Source: Bradyrhizobium betae
Lineage (GTDB): Bacteria > Pseudomonadota > Alphaproteobacteria > Rhizobiales > Xanthobacteraceae
DNA length: 64,000 nucleotides
Direction: 5' to 3'
Assembly (NCBI RefSeq): GCF_004123905.1
Contig: NZ_MZXW01000055.1
Coordinates: 124,001 to 188,000, forward strand
The position numbers and the translations under genes are program-made. The notes under the pieces are model-generated. The model was not told the origin of the DNA. It searched no databases and saw nothing but the letters and a program-made list of their open reading frames with translations. Positions 16,382 to 25,700 of the stretch are shown piece after piece (position 1 is the first letter of the stretch; each line of letters starts with the position of its first letter).

Positions 16382-16475
16382 CGCCCGGCTTGACCGGGCG
16401 ATCCAGTACTCAGTGACGCCAATGATTGAATCGACAGGCTGCGGCGTACTGGATGCCCCGGTCAAGCCGGGGCAT
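16382..16475. repeat. nested palindromic repeat (CCCGG / CTTGA type)
   Basis: Two perfect hairpins, CGCCCGG-CTTGA-CCGGGCG (16382-16400) and ATGCCCCGG-TCAAG-CCGGGGCAT (16453-16475), are themselves arms of a larger inverted repeat, joined by TCCAGTACT (16402-16410) and its complement near 16445-16453. A related element lies at 51852-51935. Confidence 0.75.
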
Positions 16476-16528
16476 GACAGGCGAGAGTGTGGAAGCGGCG
16501 TTGTGTCCGTGACGCCGCCATTGACTCT

Positions 16529-16990
16529 CTACGCCGCCGACGCCTTCACCTTCACCGGATGCACCGCACGGAACGCGATCGCGAGCCTGTTCCAGGCGTT
16601 GATGGCGCCGATCAGCATGGTCAGGTTCACCGTCTCCGCGTCGGAGAATTGCGCGCGGATCTGCTCGTAGACATCATCCGGCGCATGCGTCTCCGCAATC
16701 AGCGTCACTGATTCCGTCCAGGCCAAAGCGGCGCGCTCGCGATCGGTATAAAGCGGGGACTCGCGCCAGGCATTGAGCAGATAGATGCGCTGTTCGGTCT
16801 CGCCGCGCTTGCGGGCGTCCTCGGTGTGCATGTTGATGCAGAAGGCGCAGCCGTTGATTTGCGACGCCCGGATCTTGACCAGCTCGATCAGCGATTTCTC
16901 CAGGCCCGTCGACTGGATCTGCTCTTCCAGCGCCATCAGCGCCTTCATCGTGTCGGGGGCGGCCTGGTAGAAATTCATGCGGGGTTTCAT
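16529..16990 (-). CDS. AhpD-like carboxymuconolactone decarboxylase family protein
   Basis: A 153-residue protein of the CMD/AhpD superfamily. The redox signature is present as C48-x-x-C51 followed by H55 (CAFCINMH), as in AhpD-type peroxidases and their disulfide reductants. The gene starts 30 bp after the emrB-like stop in the same direction, so it may be co-transcribed with the efflux pair. A role in peroxide or electrophile defence is the usual reading; true carboxymuconolactone decarboxylase activity is unlikely because those enzymes lack this CxxC motif. Confidence 0.9.
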   Translation of the reverse strand: MKPRMNFYQAAPDTMKALMALEEQIQSTGLEKSLIELVKIRASQINGCAFCINMHTEDARKRGETEQRIYLLNAWRESPLYTDRERAALAWTESVTLIAETHAPDDVYEQIRAQFSDAETVNLTMLIGAINAWNRLAIAFRAVHPVKVKASAA

Positions 16991-17019
16991 GGTCGTTCTC
17001 CTTGCTTGCTGGGTTGAGG

Positions 17020-18630
17020 TCAGTGGGCTCCGCCGGCCGAGGTCTGGCCGGGCTTCTTCAGGAACAGGACGGCGGCGAGCGCGACGATCAGCGCCATGCC
17101 GAGCAGATAGAAGGTGTCGCTGAAGGCGAAGATATAGGCCTGCTTCTGCACGGTATGGCCGATCGCGACATAGGCGCGATGTGCGGCGTCGGCGCGATCG
17201 AGGACGCCGTGATTGATGAAATACTGCGTGAGCTGCTCCAGCCGGGTCCGCGTCGCCTGCTCGAACACCGACACCGACTGCATCAGCACGTTGGAGTGAT
17301 ATTGCTCGCGCTTGGTCAGCACGGTCTGGAGCAGCGCGATGCCGACGGCGCCGCCGAGATTGCGCATCATGTTGAACAGGCCGGAGGCCGAGCCAGCATT
17401 TTCAGCCTCGATGCCGGCAGTCGCCACCGCAGACAACGGGGCCATCACCAGCGCCTGGCCGATCGCGCGGACGACGTTGGGCCACAGCAGCTGGTCCGCG
17501 GCGTAGTCGTTGGTCATATAAATGTTCATGAAGTTCGAGGCCGAGAACAGCACGAAGCCGATGCCGATGATGATGCGCGCGTCAAACCGCTGCATCAGAC
17601 GCGGCACCATGGGGATCAGCAGAAGTTGCGGCAATCCGGTCCATGCCAGCACCATGCCGATCTGCTCGGCATTGTAGCCCTGAATGCGCGCCAGATATTG
17701 CGGCAGGATGAACACCGAACCGTACAGCGCGACGCCGAGCAGGAAGTTGGCGAGCATGCCGAAGCCGAAATTGCGGCGGACCAGCAGGCGCAGGTTGAGC
17801 AGCGGCTTCTTCACCGTGAGTTCGATGATCAGGAAGACGGTCAGCGCAACGGCTGCGATCACCGACAGCTTGACGATGAAGGGCGAGCCGAACCAGTCGT
17901 CCTTGTTGCCCTCTTCCAGCACGGTCTGGAGCGCGGAGAGGCCGATCGCCATGGTGATGATGCCGGCCCAGTCGCCCTCGCGGAGCAGCGACAGCTTCAT
18001 GGGCTTGGCGTCGAGCGCGTACCAGAGCATGCCGACCATGATCGCGCCGGGCACGACGTTGACGTAGAAGATGTACTGCCACCCAAAGTTCTCGGTGAGA
18101 TAGCCGCCGATGGTTGGGCCGATCGCCGGCGCGAACGTCGCCGACAGCGCGAACAGCGCAAGACCCACGGGTTGCTTGGCGCGCGGCAGCAGCGTGATGA
18201 TCAGCGTGAACGCCATCGGGATCAGCACGCCGCCGGTAAAGCCCTGCACGGCGCGCAGCACGATCATCTGTGGCAGGTCCTGCGCCAGCGCGCAGGCCGC
18301 GGACAAAAGCAGGAACAGGATCGCGTTGGTGAGGAGATATATCCGGATCGAGAATACCTGCGCGAGCCACCCCGAGAGCGGGATCACCACGATTTCGGCG
18401 ATCAGATAGGAGGTCGAGATCCAGCCGCCGTCGTCGATGCCGGCGCCGATCGCGCCCTGGATGTCGGCGAGCGAGGCGTTGACGATTTGGATGTTCAGCA
18501 CCGCCATGAAGGCGCCGAGCGTGGCGCCGATCACCGCGATCCAGGTTTTTGCAGAGATCGCCGGCGTGGCGGCCGCTGCGGGAGCGGGAAGGTTGGCGGC
18601 GGCGTTGACGGTCGGTTGAAGCGTGCTCAT
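17020..18630 (-). CDS. emrB: DHA2 family MFS multidrug efflux permease (EmrB type)
   Basis: A 536-residue inner-membrane transporter with about 14 transmembrane segments, the DHA2 pattern. The first helix is KTWIAVIGATLGAFMAVLNI after a Pro/Ala-rich cytosolic tail. Motif C-like glycines (FAPAIGPTIGGYL) and the EmrB-type N-terminal stretch DIQGAIGAGIDDGGWISTSYL are present. With the HlyD-type adaptor encoded upstream it would form a tripartite pump through an outer-membrane channel encoded elsewhere. It is encoded 115 bp after the emrA-like gene and before the AhpD-like gene. Confidence 0.92.
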   Translation of the reverse strand: MSTLQPTVNAAANLPAPAAAATPAISAKTWIAVIGATLGAFMAVLNIQIVNASLADIQGAIGAGIDDGGWISTSYLIAEIVVIPLSGWLAQVFSIRIYLLTNAILFLLLSAACALAQDLPQMIVLRAVQGFTGGVLIPMAFTLIITLLPRAKQPVGLALFALSATFAPAIGPTIGGYLTENFGWQYIFYVNVVPGAIMVGMLWYALDAKPMKLSLLREGDWAGIITMAIGLSALQTVLEEGNKDDWFGSPFIVKLSVIAAVALTVFLIIELTVKKPLLNLRLLVRRNFGFGMLANFLLGVALYGSVFILPQYLARIQGYNAEQIGMVLAWTGLPQLLLIPMVPRLMQRFDARIIIGIGFVLFSASNFMNIYMTNDYAADQLLWPNVVRAIGQALVMAPLSAVATAGIEAENAGSASGLFNMMRNLGGAVGIALLQTVLTKREQYHSNVLMQSVSVFEQATRTRLEQLTQYFINHGVLDRADAAHRAYVAIGHTVQKQAYIFAFSDTFYLLGMALIVALAAVLFLKKPGQTSAGGAH

Positions 18631-18745
18631 GGAGGCCTCGTCTCGGTTACAGAGACAGGATGCATTGGACGGATGGTTTCGATAATCGAGGAAGCCAGGG
18701 AAGGATCGTCCGGCAGGACTTGATAATCCCGCCGGTCTTCCGACC

Positions 18746-19927
18746 TCAGCCGCCGTTCGGGCGGGACGCGTTGTCGGCGAGACGCTTTGCCGTCTCGCGC
18801 TCGGCCAGCACGGTCTGCTTGGTGTCGACGGTCGGCACCGCCGACATGCCGGGCCGCAGCAGGCCGGTCAGGCTGTCATCGTCGAGCACGACCTTCACCG
18901 GCACGCGCTGCACGATCTTGGTGAAATTGCCTGTCGCATTGTCGGGCGGCAGCAGCGCGAACTCAAGCCCGCTGGCCGGCGACAGGCTGTCGACATGACC
19001 ACGGAGCGTGCGATTGCGGAAACTGTCGACGTGCAGCTCGACTGGCTGTCCCGGACGCACATGCGTAAGCTGCGTCTCCTTGAAGTTCGCGACCACATAG
19101 ACCGCATTGAGCGGCACCACCGCCATCAACTGCGTGCCGGCCTGCACGAATTGGCCAACCCGCAAGCTGCGGGCGCCGACCGTGCCGTCAACCGGTGCGG
19201 TGATCTCGGTATAGGACAGGTTCAGCTCTGCCTGGTCCGCGACGGCACGGGCACGGTCGAGTTGCGCTGTCGCCTGGGCGCGTTGAGTGGTGAGCACGTC
19301 GACCTTGCGCTGCGCGGCCACCAGGCCCGACTTCGCGTGCTGCAATTGCGCACTGCTGGCGCGCAGCGCCGCGTCGGTCTGCTGCGCGCGCTGGATCGTG
19401 CCGGAGCCCGACTTCATCAAATCGTCGTAGCGGGCGCGTTCTTCCTGCGCGAATTTCAGGTTGGCGTCAGCTGCGGTGACATCGGCCGTGCTCTGCTCGA
19501 TGATCGGCTGCTGCAGCTCGAGCTGGGCATCGATGTTGCGCACCGAGGCTTCGCCGGCGGCGACGTCGGCGCGGGCCTGGTCGAGCGCCGCCTTGAAGTC
19601 GCGGTCGTCGATCTTGGCCAGCAGCTGGCCCGCTTTGACCTTCTCGTTGTCGCCGACCAGCACCTTCGCGATGTAGCCGGAGACTTTTGGCGCGATGATC
19701 GTGGAGTCCGCCTTCACATAGGCGTCGTCGGTGGTCTCGAGGTAGCGGCCGTTGGTCCAGTAGTCGTATCCGTAATAGACAATGGCGGCCGTGCCCGCGA
19801 GCAGCGCGAGCGCCAGAGCTGCGCGCCGGACCATGGCCCGGGCCGGGACCGTCGGCGGCGCCTTGAGATAATCGTGAGTAATTTCAGCTGCTTGTTGGAA
19901 GGTTTCGGTGCGGGGCATTTCGGACAT
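18746..19927 (-). CDS. emrA: HlyD family membrane-fusion protein (EmrA type)
   Basis: A 393-residue periplasmic adaptor anchored by one N-terminal transmembrane segment (about residues 33-52, ending YYGYDYW). The biotinyl-lipoyl half-motifs surround a long coiled-coil hairpin at about 110-220, with the pattern typical of EmrA (DDAYVKADSTIIAPKVSGYI ... ITAPVDGTVGARSLRVGQFV). It links the DHA2 permease to an outer-membrane duct for export of hydrophobic toxicants. It is the first gene of the emrAB-like operon and faces a LysR gene across a 275-bp regulatory gap. Confidence 0.92.
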   Translation of the reverse strand: MSEMPRTETFQQAAEITHDYLKAPPTVPARAMVRRAALALALLAGTAAIVYYGYDYWTNGRYLETTDDAYVKADSTIIAPKVSGYIAKVLVGDNEKVKAGQLLAKIDDRDFKAALDQARADVAAGEASVRNIDAQLELQQPIIEQSTADVTAADANLKFAQEERARYDDLMKSGSGTIQRAQQTDAALRASSAQLQHAKSGLVAAQRKVDVLTTQRAQATAQLDRARAVADQAELNLSYTEITAPVDGTVGARSLRVGQFVQAGTQLMAVVPLNAVYVVANFKETQLTHVRPGQPVELHVDSFRNRTLRGHVDSLSPASGLEFALLPPDNATGNFTKIVQRVPVKVVLDDDSLTGLLRPGMSAVPTVDTKQTVLAERETAKRLADNASRPNGG

Positions 19928-19972
19928 GGCAGTCTCCTGTCGGCTTGCTGAGACTATCGGTCTTTTTGGTTC

Positions 19973-20006
19973 GAGCGATAATTGACGAAATGCCGGAAGG
20001 ATTATC
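19973..20006. promoter_or_regulatory. 34-bp operator candidate A (emrA side)
   Basis: Read on the minus strand, this box begins GATAATCC and ends ATTATCGCTC with 16 bp between. It is the same design as box B at 20148-20181. It lies 46 bp upstream of the emrA start and is probably bound by the divergent LysR-type regulator. Confidence 0.5.
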
Positions 20007-20147
20007 CATCAGGGGTGGATAGTCGGAGGCATCTCCTTGGTTGTGATGGTCTAGCGAAACAGACCCGCGGCTGCCCCAGAGCGATTGCCGCGTCTGTCGA
20101 GCGATTGCTGCTAACGCGCCGCGGGAGACAGTGCCCATGATCTGATC

Positions 20148-20181
20148 GATAATCCGGCTGAATTCCTTGCGATTATCGATC
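20148..20181. promoter_or_regulatory. 34-bp operator candidate B (LysR side)
   Basis: The box begins GATAATCC and ends ATTATCGATC with exactly 16 bp between, as in box A. It lies 21 bp upstream of the LysR start codon, and another GGATAATC follows at about 20188-20195. The position suits autoregulation plus control of emrAB. Confidence 0.5.
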
Positions 20182-20202
20182 GAAAGCGGATAATCAGGCG
20201 GT

Positions 20203-21111
20203 ATGGACCGATTGACCAGCCTCGAAGTGTTCAGCCGGGTGGTCGAGACCGGCGGCTTCTCCGCCGCAGCCCGCAAGCTCAATATGTCGACCACCATGGT
20301 GAGCAATCACGTTCAGGCGCTGGAAGACCGGCTCGGGGTGAGGCTGCTTCAGCGCACCACGCGCAAGGTCAACCTCACCGAGATCGGCAAGGCGTATTAC
20401 GACCGTTGCGTCCAGATCCTCGCCGATATCGAGCAGGCCGACGACATCGCCGGCGCACTGCAATCGACGCCGCGCGGTACCCTGCGCATCCACACCGCCA
20501 CCCACATGGTGCCGTTCGTGGCCCCAGTGATGGCCGAGTTCCTCGCGACCTATCCGGAGGTGAAGGTCGATCTGCGCATGGGCGAGACCAATGTCGACCT
20601 GATCGAGGAGGGTTTTGATCTCGCGCTGCGCATGATCGCGCCGCCGGACTCGAGCCTGATCGTGCGGAGCCTTGCGACCTGGCGGCACGTGCTGTGCTGC
20701 TCGCACGCCTATATCGAGGCGCATGGGCGCGTCGAGAGGCTCGAAGAGCTCACCGCGCACAATTGCGTGCGCCACGTGAACTATCCGTTCGACGAGTGGC
20801 GCTTCTTCGATCGCAAGGGGACGCCGGCCTCGGTGCGCGTCTCCGGCAATCTGATCACCAACAGCGGCGAGGCCCTCCGCGAGGCCGCGCTCCAGGGCGC
20901 AGGCATCAGCCTCGCCGCTGGTTTTCTGGTCGGCGACGATCTCGACGCCGGCCGGCTGGTGCGCCTGTTACCGGAGTATCGGCCGGTCGAAATGTCGATG
21001 AACGCAGTCTATCCGCACCGGCATCATCTGTCGGCGAAGGTGAGAACCTTCATCGACATGCTCGTGCAGCACAGCGCCGAGCAGCAGAAGCTGATCAATC
21101 CGTATGCGTGA
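20203..21111 (+). CDS. LysR family transcriptional regulator (emrAB-linked)
   Basis: A 302-residue LysR-type regulator. The winged helix-turn-helix is at about residues 1-60 (LTSLEVFSRVVETGGFSAAARKL, then STTMVSNHVQALEDRLG) and the effector-binding domain at about 90-295. The sequence resembles the AaeR/DsdC-like branch that carries RTTRKVNLTEIGKAYY. It is transcribed away from the EmrAB-like pump, the usual arrangement for a regulator sensing a pump substrate, and two 34-bp boxes lie between the genes. The inducer is unknown. Confidence 0.92.
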   Translation: MDRLTSLEVFSRVVETGGFSAAARKLNMSTTMVSNHVQALEDRLGVRLLQRTTRKVNLTEIGKAYYDRCVQILADIEQADDIAGALQSTPRGTLRIHTATHMVPFVAPVMAEFLATYPEVKVDLRMGETNVDLIEEGFDLALRMIAPPDSSLIVRSLATWRHVLCCSHAYIEAHGRVERLEELTAHNCVRHVNYPFDEWRFFDRKGTPASVRVSGNLITNSGEALREAALQGAGISLAAGFLVGDDLDAGRLVRLLPEYRPVEMSMNAVYPHRHHLSAKVRTFIDMLVQHSAEQQKLINPYA

Positions 21112-21132
21112 GCGGCATCGGCAGGGCCGTAG

Positions 21133-21204
21133 GGTGGGCAAAGGCGCGTTAGCGCCGTGCCCACCATCTCTCGCCGTCATTGCGAGCGTAGCGAAGCAAT
21201 CCAG
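21133..21204. repeat. two dispersed repeats downstream of LysR gene
   Basis: The first is a palindrome, GGTGGGCA ... TGCCCACC, with an inner GGCGC-GTTA-GCGCC stem (21133-21165). The second (21175-21204) is a single copy of the 30-bp arm found twice at 6306-6385; its partner arm is missing. Confidence 0.75.
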
Positions 21205-21216
21205 AATCCCTCCGCG

Positions 21217-22635
21217 TCAACGCGGCGGCGGCAGTCGCCCGAACACGGCATCGAGCGCCATGCCGATCGCAAGCAGACGACGATCACTTCCTGCGGGGCC
21301 ATCCAGTTCAACCCCGATCGGTAATCTGCTCGCTGCACCGAGCGCGATCGGAATCTGAATTCCGGGAATGCCGGCATTGCTGCCGGGGTCGGTGTTCTGG
21401 ATGAACAGGCCGAAATTCTCGAGGCTGCTGGAATCGGGATTGGAAGGAATTGCCACGCGCGGCGTGGTCGGAAAGGCGATGGCGTCGAGCTTGTTGCCGG
21501 CAAAGGTGTTGCTGTAGAGCGCCTGCAACGCGGGACGCGCGGTCTTGATCGCGGCATCGTAGATCGGCGCGGCATCGAGCACCGAGTTATCGGGACCGGG
21601 CAGCTTTCGCGGGATCACCAGGCCATCAAAGATGCCCTTGACGTCGGGACTGGCGATCTCCTTCGCCAGCGCGTCGATGTTGAGGCCGGTGCCGGTATGC
21701 GCGAGATACGCGACCATGTCGTCATAGGCTTCGTAAAGCGCGACGGGGAATCCGACCTGGCCGTTGATCTCAGGCAGCTCGGCCATCTCGATCTCGACCA
21801 CCGTGATGCCTTGCGCTTTCATTTGCGCGACGGCTGCGTGGAAAGCAGCTTCGGTATCCGCATCGAGATTGGTCAGCATCATCTTCACAATGCCGATGCG
21901 CACCTGCTTCAGATCGGCCGGCGCAATGGCCTCGCCGCCCGCGATGATTCGGTCGAGCAGCGCGACATCCGCCATGGTCGCCGCCATCGGTCCCGCAGTG
22001 TCGCGGGTGTGCGAGATCGGCGCGATGCCGTCTTGCGGATAGCGGCCGATAGTCGGGCGCAGCGAGGCGCATCCGTTCAGCGCAGCGGGCACCCGCACCG
22101 ATCCGCCCGTGTCCGTGCCGAGCCCGCCCGCGACGATCCGCGCGCCGATTGCGGCGCCCGTTCCGGATGAAGAACCGCCGGCGATCAGGGCGCGATCATA
22201 GGCGTTGCGCACGCCGAACTCCGCGCCGGTCTTGAACGCAGTGTTGTAGCCGGAGATGCCGAAGGCGAGCTCATGCATGCTGGTCTTGCCGATGATCACG
22301 GCGCCGGCGGCCCGCAGCTTTGCGGCAACCGGCGCGTCGGACTTTGGGACATAGTCCTTCAGCGCAGGCGTTCCGGCGCTGCAAGGTAGCCCCGCGACTT
22401 CGATGTTGTCCTTGATCACGATGGGCACGCCGCCGAGCGGCTTTGCCTTGTCGCCCGTCCCGTCGAATGCGGCGGCGGCCTTGAGGGCGCCGGCTTCATC
22501 CAGGGTGACGAAGGCGTTGAGGTCGGCATTGGCTTTGGCGCGGGCAATCGCTTCTGTCGTGAGCGCGGTGCTCGTCACCTTGCCGGCGCCGAGGTCGGCT
22601 ACGGCCTGGGTCAGGGTCAACTGGTCGAAATCCAT
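21217..22635 (-). CDS. amidase signature family protein
   Basis: A 472-residue amidase. The Ser-cisSer-Lys triad is recognisable: K75 in VIKDNIEV, the cis-Ser within the Gly/Ser-rich IAGGSSSGTG (151-160), and nucleophile S179 in DTGGSVRVPA. It hydrolyses an amide, or an aryl/alkyl amide, to acid and ammonia. GatA is unlikely because gatB/gatC are absent and the C-terminal region differs. It is encoded 76 bp downstream of the giant oxidoreductase gene on the same strand, so it may share its transcript. Together they could serve catabolism of an indole- or aryl-acetamide compound, which is conjecture. Confidence 0.9.
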   Translation of the reverse strand: MDFDQLTLTQAVADLGAGKVTSTALTTEAIARAKANADLNAFVTLDEAGALKAAAAFDGTGDKAKPLGGVPIVIKDNIEVAGLPCSAGTPALKDYVPKSDAPVAAKLRAAGAVIIGKTSMHELAFGISGYNTAFKTGAEFGVRNAYDRALIAGGSSSGTGAAIGARIVAGGLGTDTGGSVRVPAALNGCASLRPTIGRYPQDGIAPISHTRDTAGPMAATMADVALLDRIIAGGEAIAPADLKQVRIGIVKMMLTNLDADTEAAFHAAVAQMKAQGITVVEIEMAELPEINGQVGFPVALYEAYDDMVAYLAHTGTGLNIDALAKEIASPDVKGIFDGLVIPRKLPGPDNSVLDAAPIYDAAIKTARPALQALYSNTFAGNKLDAIAFPTTPRVAIPSNPDSSSLENFGLFIQNTDPGSNAGIPGIQIPIALGAASRLPIGVELDGPAGSDRRLLAIGMALDAVFGRLPPPR

Positions 22636-22711
22636 GATGCGTCACCTGATTGCGGAGGCAGCAACAGAATGCCCCTCAAAGCCAGGAGGCTGAGGCCTCA
22701 CTGGCGCCGCG

Positions 22712-25700
22712 TCAACGGTGGGCGTGCATCTTTTGCGTTACCGATGTCGTCAAATTCACAAACGACCGCTCGACCTCGGGCTTCACCTTGGCGATTGCGG
22801 TGTCCTTCACCGGGCCGTAGCCACGGATCTCCATCGGCGCCTTTGCGATGGCAACGAGGTCGGGCATCCGCGCTGCGTCGAGCTGGCCGAGCATGCGTTC
22901 GATCACGCCTTCGTACCAGGTGATCAGCTCCCGCTCGGCGCGCCGTTCGGCGGTGTAGCCGAACGGATCGAACGGCGTCCCGCGCAATCCTTTCAGCCGC
23001 GCCAACATGGCAAGCGGCATCTGGATCCATTGACCGAAAGTGCGCTTGCGCGGCCGGCCGCGGGCGTCGTGTTCGGAGGGCAGGAAGGGCGGGGCAAGAT
23101 GGTACTCGATGCTGAAGCCGTCCTCGAATTCGCGCTTCAGCTCGTCGAGGAAACCGCTCTGCATGTGCAGGCGCGCCACCTCGTACTCGTCCTTGTAGGC
23201 CATCAGCTTGAACAGGGAGCGCGCGACCGCTTCGGTCAGGGCCTCGCTGCTCACTTGGGCTTCGGCGCGGCGAACTTTCTCGATCATCGACCGATAGCGC
23301 GCCGCATAGGCGTGGTCCTGATAGGCCGTGAGAAATTCGGCGCGGCGGGTAATGAGCTGGTCGAGCGTTTCGGTCTTCGGCGCATCATCCGCCTTCGGCA
23401 GAAAGTCCGGATCGGCAGCGGCAATCCGGCCCCAGGCAAAGGCCTGTTTGTTGCGATCGACGGCGACACCGTTCAGCTCGATCGCGCGCAGCAGCGATTG
23501 CAGCGAGACCGGCACCAGTCCGCGCTGCCAGGAAAAACCCAGCATGATGATGTTGGCATAGACGGCGTCGCCGAGCAGCCGTTCGGCCATGGCGTTGGCG
23601 TTGATCGTGTCGAGATTGTCGTTGCCGATGACGCGGCCGATCGCACGCAGGCGGGCAGGGGAAGCGAGATCGGCGTCGCGGAAGCGGACGACGTCGCCGG
23701 TCGGCATCTCCGCGGTGTTGACGGCGGCGCGCGTGCCGCGGCGATAGGTGCCGGACGCCTTTGGCGAGGAGCTGACGACGAGATCGCAGCCGATCAGCGC
23801 ATCGGCCGCGCCCTGGTCGATACGGACCTGATGCAGCGCTTCAGGGGACGCAGCTAGTCGGATGAAACTCAGCACAGGGCCGAACTTCTGTGCAAAGCCG
23901 GTGAAATCTAGCACCGAGACGCCACGGCGTTCGAGATGCGCGGCCATGCCGATCAGCGCGCCGACCGTGATCACGCCGGTGCCGCCGACGCCTGTTACGA
24001 GCAGGTCGTAGGGACGATCGAGCGTTGGGGGTGCGGGGAGGGGAAGTGTTGCGGCATGGCCGATTGCGTCGATCTGGCTTGCGGCCTTCTTCCGGCGCGT
24101 GGCGCCTTCGACCGTGACAAAGCTCGGGCAAAAGCCGTTGAGGCAGGAAAAATCCTTGTTGCAGGACGACAAATTGATCTGGCGCTTGCGGCCGAATGGC
24201 GTTTCCTTGGGCTCGACACTGAGGCAGTTGGATTCGACCGAGCAGTCGCCGCAGCCCTCGCAGACGAGATCGTTGATATAGGCAAAGCGTTTGGGATCGG
24301 CCATCTGGCCGCGCTTGCGCCGGCGCCGCTTCTCGGTGGCGCAGGTCTGCTGATAGATCAGGACCGAGACGCCGGGGACATCGCGCAACTCGCGCTGCAC
24401 GGCGTCCATCTCCTCGCGCGGATGGATGCTCACGCCATCAGGCAGGTCTGCCGGCAGGAACTGTGCGGGATCGTCCGATACCAGCGCGATGCGCGTTACA
24501 CCCTCGGCGCGGACGCTGTGCGCGATCGCGTGCACGCTGATGGGGCCGTCAACCGGCTGGCCACCGGTCATCGCCACCGCATCGTTGAACAGGATCTTGT
24601 AGGTGATGTTGGCCTTGGCGGCGATGGCCTGCCGGATCGCCATCGAGCCCGAGTGATAATAGGTACCCTCGCCGAGGTTCTGGAAGATGTGCTTGTTGCC
24701 GGTGAATCGCGACGATGCCGCCCAGTTCACGCCCTCGCCGCCCATCTGAATCAGCGAGGAGGTCTCGCGGTCCATCCAACTCGCCATGAAATGGCAGCCG
24801 ATGCCGGCCAGCGCCTTCGATCCCTCCGGCACTTTCGTCGATGTGTTGTGCGGGCATCCCGAGCAGAAATAGGGCGTTCGTGTCGCACCTGAGACGTTGA
24901 TGGTGCGCTCAGCCTCCGGCATCAGGGCGGCTGCGCGTGCGGTGAGATCAAGTCCCGGAAACATCGGATCGAGACGTCGCGCCAGCACGCCAGCGAGCGC
25001 GCGCGGCGACAATTCGCCGATCCAGGAGATCAGCCGCGCCCCTCGCTCGTCGTGCTTGCCGACCATGCGCTCGGGCTTGCTGCCGGGATAGTCATAAAAA
25101 TATTCCTTGAACTGGCTTTCGATGATGCCGCGCTTCTCCTCGACGACCAGGATCTCGCGCTTGCCCTTCACGAAATCCATGGCGTCGTGCAGCGCCAGCG
25201 GCCAGACCATGCCGACCTTGTAGACGTCGATGCCGATGCTGCGGCAGGCGGCTTCATCGAGGCCCATCAGACGCAGCGCTTCCATCAGGTCGAGATGCGC
25301 CTTGCCCGTGGTGACGATGCCGTAGGTGGCATTGGCGATGTCGTAGATGTGGCGATCGATCGGATTGGCTTTTGCGAAGGCGTAGACCGCATGCTTCTTT
25401 GCCTCCAGCCGTTCCTCGATCTGCGGGCCCGGCAGATCCGGCCAGCGATAGTGCAGTCCATCAGGTGGCGGCGTGAAGTCGGGCGTGCGGAACGTACGCG
25501 ACGGGCGCAGCGCGACGGAGGCGCCCGATTCCACGATCTCCGAGATCGCCTTGAAGCCGACCCACATGCCGGTAAAGCGGCTCAGCGCGTAGCCATATTC
25601 GCCGAACTCCAGATATTCGCTGACGCTTGCCGGATGCAACGTCGGCATGAACCAGCTCATGAAGGCCACGTCGGACTGGTGCGGCATCGAGGACGAGACA

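Noticed and set aside
17002..18723. Plus-strand frame of 573 residues
   Set aside because: It is antisense to the EmrB-type gene, with a composition of His/Asp/Arg/Gln repeats typical of GC-rich shadows.
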